27,010 bases of DNA from Nitrospira lenta (GTDB taxonomy: Bacteria; Nitrospirota; Nitrospiria; Nitrospirales; Nitrospiraceae): assembly GCA_945906715.1 (NCBI GenBank), contig CAMDRK010000004.1, positions 1 through 27,010 of the forward strand, in the 5' to 3' direction. The notes under the pieces are model-generated. The model saw only the letters and a list, made by a program, of their open reading frames with translations. It did not search any database and was not told where the DNA came from. The position numbers and the translations under genes are program-made. Numbering within the stretch: position 1 is the first letter of the stretch; every line of letters begins with the position of its first letter. Of this stretch, positions 23,468 through 27,010 are shown in pieces.

Positions 23468-24661
23468 ATGCGGACGATTGCCATTGTTACCGAACGGCGT
23501 GCGGACTATAGCCGGTTCAAGCCGATTCTTGAGTTGATCCGGGAGGACCCGGACCTCGACTACAAACTGATCGTGACCGGCATCTCCCTGATGGCGGAGC
23601 ATGGACGCGATATCGACGTGATCAAGCGGGACGGATTTGCCATTGAAGCGACGCTCCCGATGTTTCTGGACCAGGCGCCGGATACCGGCGCCGAGATGAC
23701 CAGGGCCATCGGCCGGGTGCTGCCAGGGCTGGTCGATTTGTTCGAGCGTCTTCGTCCCGACCTCATTCTGTCTGGATTCGACATCGGGGCTAATTTTGCC
23801 GCGACCGTGGCCGGCGCCCATATGAATATCCCGGTGGCCCACATTCAGGGGGGGGAGGTGACGGGCAGCATCGATGAGTCGCTCAGGCACGCGATGTCGA
23901 AATTCGCCCACCTGCATTTTCCTGCCACGGAAGATGCGGCGCAGCGGCTGATCCGCATGGGGGAACATCCGAAGTCCGTGTTCGTTGTCGGCTGCCCTTC
24001 GCTGGATGTGGTGCTGCACACGCCCGTCGTGTCCAAGGCCGAGGTGCTGGCGGCGCACGGCCTCGATCCCGCGCAGCCCTATGTCGTCATCCTGCAGCAT
24101 CCGGTGACGACTGAAGTTATGAAGGCAGGACAACAAATCCAAGAAACCTTAGCTGCCGTTCAAGAGATGCAGCTCCAGGGCGTGCTCATTTATCCGAACA
24201 ACGATGCCGGCGCGCAACAAATCATTCAGCACATCGAGCAGAGCCGTATTGCCGTCGTGCGCAGCCTGCCTCCTGAGGGGTTCGTCAATTTGGTGCGGCA
24301 TGCGGCAGCGCTTGTCGGGAACTCCAGCAGCGGGATCCACGAAACCGCCAGTCTGGGTGTGCCGACCGTGAACATAGGAACGAGACAACAAGGAAGGGAA
24401 CGGCCCATGAACGTCCTGGATGCGGGCAATGATCGCACAGCGATCAAACAGGCGTTAGCCGTCGCCCTCTACGATGACGCCTTCAAGTCGAAAGTGGCTG
24501 AACGTGTGAATCCCTACGGCGATGGACATTCCGCGGAACGGATCGTCAGGATTCTGAAGACCGTATCCCTGGACCACCTCATTCAAAAAAGGTTTTACGA
24601 TGGCGAACCAGACTATCGCGGTGATCGGCGGGACCGGGTTTATCGGACGGCATGTGCTTGA
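23468..24661 (+). CDS. Hydrolysing UDP-N-acetylhexosamine 2-epimerase (NeuC/LegG type)
   Basis: Releases UDP while inverting C2, turning a UDP-GlcNAc-type sugar into the mannosamine-type free sugar used by NeuB. The 397-residue product has RTIAIVTERRADYSRFKPIL at the start, GFDIGANFAATVAGAHMNIPVAHIQGGEVTGSIDESLRHAMSK motifs (key residues H-I-Q-G-G-E and D-E-S-x-R-H), VVILQHPVTTE, and the NeuC signature GNSSSGIHETASLGVP. The ATG at 23468 is preceded by AAGGGAGAAG; the frame reaches back to 23423 but family similarity starts at 23468. The normal NeuC ending (KRFYD) falls near residue 378; the last 20 residues lie in a 62-bp overlap with the next gene, read in another frame, and are rich in Arg/Asp, so they look like a read-through tail. 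Confidence 0.92.
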   Translation: MRTIAIVTERRADYSRFKPILELIREDPDLDYKLIVTGISLMAEHGRDIDVIKRDGFAIEATLPMFLDQAPDTGAEMTRAIGRVLPGLVDLFERLRPDLILSGFDIGANFAATVAGAHMNIPVAHIQGGEVTGSIDESLRHAMSKFAHLHFPATEDAAQRLIRMGEHPKSVFVVGCPSLDVVLHTPVVSKAEVLAAHGLDPAQPYVVILQHPVTTEVMKAGQQIQETLAAVQEMQLQGVLIYPNNDAGAQQIIQHIEQSRIAVVRSLPPEGFVNLVRHAAALVGNSSSGIHETASLGVPTVNIGTRQQGRERPMNVLDAGNDRTAIKQALAVALYDDAFKSKVAERVNPYGDGHSAERIVRILKTVSLDHLIQKRFYDGEPDYRGDRRDRVYRTACA

Positions 24662-25502
24662 GGCGCTGACCGCACGGCCGACCAGAGTGCTGGTGTATGG
24701 GAACCAGCACTCCTGGCTGAGCGCGCTGCCGTGTGTCGAGCCGGTGCCGGGCGACATCTTCGATCCCGCTTCACTCGATCGGCTCCTGTGCGGCTGTGAC
24801 GTGTTGATCAATTTGACCGGGCAGGTCGAGGGACCGGTGGATCGGTATATGGACGTCAATATACGGGGCACCCTGAATTTGGCGCAGGCCTGTGAGCGAC
24901 AGGACGTGCGGCACGTGATCCATGCCTCTTCCGCCCTCGTCTATGGCGATGTCCTCGATGCGACGGAGGAGAGTCCCTGCCACCCGCTCTCGCCGTATGC
25001 TGCCATGAAATGTGCGGCAGAAGAGATCATGTGTTCGTTGCTTGGCCGGACGGCGCAGGTGAAGTGTCTCAGGCTGTCCAACGTCTACGGTCCGGCTCAG
25101 ACGAAAGGACTGATTCCCTACCTGGTGAACTGTATCCGCAGCCGGCAGCGCATCTCTATCGATGCCGATGGGGCGCAAACCAGAGATTTTGTGTACGTGA
25201 AGGATGTTGTGGCTGCGTTCGTGAAGGCCCTGACGACGCCGGACTGGGCCGGCCCGGTGAACATCGGGTCCGGCGTTCCCACCAGCGTCATCACGCTCCT
25301 GCGCCAACTTGAGGACGTGATGGACATCCCCGCGACCGGGCAGTATTGCCCGGAACATACAGGCGGGGAGCGGCGGAATACCGTATCGATTGAACGGGCG
25401 TCGGGCGTCTTGTCATGGCGAGCCACGACCACCTTGGAAGAGGGATTACGCGCGCTCCTGCGCTCCCAGACTCTCACCCTTCATCATGAGGTGGCGGCAT
25501 GA
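24600..25502 (+). CDS. NAD-dependent epimerase/dehydratase (extended SDR)
   Basis: A 300-residue extended SDR acting on a nucleotide sugar. The NAD-binding GGTGFIG (residues about 9-15) opens a Rossmann fold; DVLINLTG and NIRGTLNLAQACERQ follow; catalytic residues are in HASSALVYGD (Ser) and SPYAAMKCAAEE (Tyr and Lys, YxxxK); RLSNVYGP and TRDFVYVKDVVAAFVKAL are the usual substrate-side motifs. The ATG at 24600 lies 62 bp inside the preceding gene, and its stop overlaps the next start by four bases (ATGA), so three genes are tightly coupled. Reaction cannot be told from sequence: 4-epimerase, 4,6-dehydratase or reductase of a nonulosonate or side-chain sugar are all possible. Confidence 0.87.
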   Translation: MANQTIAVIGGTGFIGRHVLEALTARPTRVLVYGNQHSWLSALPCVEPVPGDIFDPASLDRLLCGCDVLINLTGQVEGPVDRYMDVNIRGTLNLAQACERQDVRHVIHASSALVYGDVLDATEESPCHPLSPYAAMKCAAEEIMCSLLGRTAQVKCLRLSNVYGPAQTKGLIPYLVNCIRSRQRISIDADGAQTRDFVYVKDVVAAFVKALTTPDWAGPVNIGSGVPTSVITLLRQLEDVMDIPATGQYCPEHTGGERRNTVSIERASGVLSWRATTTLEEGLRALLRSQTLTLHHEVAA

Positions 25503-26569
25503 GGCAGTTTATCGAAGGCAAGACCATTCTTGTGACGGGCGGCACCGGCTCCATCGGATCGGAGATCGTTCGGCAGCTCTTGTCCTACGACCCCAAGATG
25601 GTGCGTGTGTTGTCCCGTAGCGAGCACATGCAATATCAGTTGGTTCAGGAACTGGGGCGGTTGCCGAATCTCGTCTGTTTCATCGGAGACGTGCGGAACG
25701 CCGAACGGCTGAACCGGGCCTCGGTCGAAGCCGACGTCATCTTTCACGTCGCTGCGATGAAACATGTGCCCCTGTGCGAGTTCAACGCGTTCGAGGCGAT
25801 CGAGAGCAACGTTCTTGGAGCGCAGAACGTCATCAACGCAGCCATCACGAATAAAGTCAAACAAGTCGTCGCGATCAGCACGGACAAGGCGGTCAATCCG
25901 ATGAACGTCATGGGCGCCACCAAACTGCTGGCGGAAAAACTGTTTACGAGCGCGCATCATTATGCTGGTGTCAGTGGGACCAAATTCGCCTGCGTCCGTT
26001 TCGGCAACGTGCTGGGGTCTCGAGGGTCGGTCGTGCCGGCCTGGATCGATCAGATCGTCAAGGGCCAGCCGGTCACGATTACCGACCCGGAGATGACCCG
26101 TTTCTTTTTGTCGATCCCGCAAGCCGTGAGCCTGGTCTTCAAGGCGATGAACCGCATGGTCGGAGGGGAAATCTTCATCCTGAAGATGCCGGTGTTGCGC
26201 ATGGGGGATCTGGCGGATGCCGTCATCCAGCACTTTTCGCCGGAGCAGGGACTCGATGCTGCGACAGTCGAACGGAAGGTCGTCGGCATCAGGCCAGGTG
26301 AGAAGATGTACGAACTGCTCATGTCGGAGGATGAAGCCTCCATCGCACTGGAGGTCGACGAGATGTTCATCATTCCCCCGCATATTGAGATCCCGCATCG
26401 TGGCTTAAGGCGGCGCACCTACGAAGGGGCCCAACCAGCGCCGGCAGCGGGGTACGACTCCCGGCGCGATCTGCCGCTGGGACGCCGGTCGATTCAGCAC
26501 ATGTTGCAAGAGGTGTTTCCGGAACGCGATCGGCGTCAGACGCCCCATCGTGCGGCCCTCACGGCATAG
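25499..26569 (+). CDS. CapD/PglF-like UDP-N-acetylglucosamine 4,6-dehydratase
   Basis: A 356-residue soluble SDR of the polysaccharide-biosynthesis (CapD/FlaA1) family. GGTGSIGSE (about 14-22) binds NAD; AAMKHVPLCEFNAFEAIESNVLG is the family's strongest motif; STDKAVNPMNVMGATK holds the active-site Asp-Lys and a Met where most SDRs, including PseB, have Tyr; this Met is seen in WbpM/PglF-type (retaining) dehydratases. VRFGNVLGSRGSVVP and the GIRPGEKMYELLMSEDE segment follow. The product would be a 4-keto-6-deoxy-HexNAc for the DegT aminotransferase. It lacks the membrane domain of PglF/WbpM. The last 50 residues (Arg/Pro/Ala-rich) look less conserved. It is the last gene of a coupled trio and is followed by a strong 17-bp inverted repeat. 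Confidence 0.9.
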   Translation: MRQFIEGKTILVTGGTGSIGSEIVRQLLSYDPKMVRVLSRSEHMQYQLVQELGRLPNLVCFIGDVRNAERLNRASVEADVIFHVAAMKHVPLCEFNAFEAIESNVLGAQNVINAAITNKVKQVVAISTDKAVNPMNVMGATKLLAEKLFTSAHHYAGVSGTKFACVRFGNVLGSRGSVVPAWIDQIVKGQPVTITDPEMTRFFLSIPQAVSLVFKAMNRMVGGEIFILKMPVLRMGDLADAVIQHFSPEQGLDAATVERKVVGIRPGEKMYELLMSEDEASIALEVDEMFIIPPHIEIPHRGLRRRTYEGAQPAPAAGYDSRRDLPLGRRSIQHMLQEVFPERDRRQTPHRAALTA

Positions 26570-26590
26570 CCAGTCATTAGGCAGGTAGAT

Positions 26591-26689
26591 AGGCTGAAGG
26601 TGTTCAGGCTGAAGTGTTCGGAACTCCGACCTTCGGCCTTTAGCCTAAAATCCTTCAGCCTGTGCCCGTAGCCTTCAGCCTGAACACCT
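26591..26689. repeat. CAGGCTGAAG-family inverted repeat downstream of the dehydratase
   Basis: AGGTGTTCAGGCTGAAG (26598-26614) is an exact 17-bp inverse of CTTCAGCCTGAACACCT (26673-26689), with further imperfect pairing inside. It separates the dehydratase from the next gene and may end or attenuate the transcript. Flanking words (TGAGCAGCTACC) also resemble those after the copy at 12255-12319 (TGAGTAGCTACG). Confidence 0.85.
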
Positions 26690-26723
26690 GAGCAGCTACC
26701 CTAGCTTTACCGAAAGGACACCC

Positions 26724-27010
26724 ATGAACTTCCTCGAACAGAATCTCGCCATCATGGAAACGCGCGATCCGGAGTTGGCTGCGCTCATGCGAACCAACAT
26801 CGATTGCAGCCATATCGAGGTGCTCCCGTCGCAGCAGCCGGACGTGCCGACGGCGCGGGTCACGCTGCCATCCGGAGAAAAAGTTCTGATTCACAATATC
26901 GAAGACCCAATCGGCAGCGCAGTCCGCTCGGCCGAAAAGCATGACATGAAAGCTGAGAACGGGTCAGTGATGCTTGGATTTGGATTGGGACATCTAGCCA
27001 AAGAATTGGC
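26724..27010 (+). CDS. Maf-type motility accessory factor, N-terminal part (cut by window end)
   Basis: An open frame of 95 codons runs off the window without a stop. It starts at ATG 26724 after CGAAAGGACA. The residues (NFLEQNLAIMETRDPELAALM, then a beta-rich part with VTLPSGEKVLIHN and VMLGFGLGHLAKEL at the edge) look like the N-terminal domain of full-length flagellin-modifying Maf proteins, in which 'GFGLGYH' style motifs precede the DUF115 core. It would be the second Maf protein of the cluster. The assignment rests on a third of a typical protein or less, so it is moderate. Confidence 0.7.
   Translation, partial: MNFLEQNLAIMETRDPELAALMRTNIDCSHIEVLPSQQPDVPTARVTLPSGEKVLIHNIEDPIGSAVRSAEKHDMKAENGSVMLGFGLGHLAKEL

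Overview
The window looks like a chromosomal stretch of a motile Gram-negative bacterium, most probably a Nitrospira-like member of Nitrospirota. That call rests on gene content, the moderately high GC and the interspersed repeats, recalled from general knowledge; no database was searched. It reads as one functional neighbourhood: flagellar control, two large hybrid histidine kinases, a c-di-GMP module, and a long nonulosonic (sialic-acid-like) sugar and flagellin-glycosylation cluster.

Layout. (1) 1-785: csrA and fliW, the post-transcriptional regulator of flagellin and its flagellin-responsive antagonist. (2) 1342-7356, plus strand: an outer-membrane TonB-dependent receptor, a periplasmic substrate-binding protein (ABC_sub_bind type) and a membrane-bound hybrid sensor kinase. 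The kinase frame is broken inside a heptanucleotide repeat in its last receiver domain. (3) 7512-11875, minus strand: a soluble PAS/HisKA/REC/REC/HPt kinase carrying nine in-frame copies of the same heptamer at the same place, overlapping by 1 bp the stop of an upstream HD-GYP protein. (4) 12342-14290, plus strand: a second, canonical HD-GYP phosphodiesterase and a YcgR-like PilZ protein. (5) 14905-27010, plus strand: a winged-helix regulator with a Rossmann domain, a Gfo/Idh/MocA dehydrogenase, a DegT aminotransferase, a CMP-sugar synthetase, a small unknown protein, a Maf-type (DUF115) protein, a B12-binding radical SAM enzyme, a NeuB synthase, a NeuC-type 2-epimerase, an SDR epimerase, a CapD/PglF-type 4,6-dehydratase, and the start of a second Maf protein cut by the window edge.

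How it fits together. The sugar genes match dehydratase, aminotransferase, hydrolysing epimerase, synthase and CMP-transferase, the logic of legionaminic-type acid synthesis, with Maf proteins as likely transferases onto flagellin. CsrA/FliW and the HD-GYP/PilZ set could control flagellin amount and motor output. The radical SAM enzyme may decorate the sugar, but that is inference.

The non-coding part is unusually repeat-rich. It holds heptamer arrays inside two kinase genes and at one ribosome-binding site; several unrelated families of 'array, spacer, inverted array' hairpins; REP-like palindromes; and a roughly 120-bp element with terminal inverted repeats present in two full copies and one partial end. 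The most interesting candidate is the kinase pair: gain of one 7-bp unit would restore the broken kinase, and loss or gain of one would break the intact one, so the two may be phase-variable.
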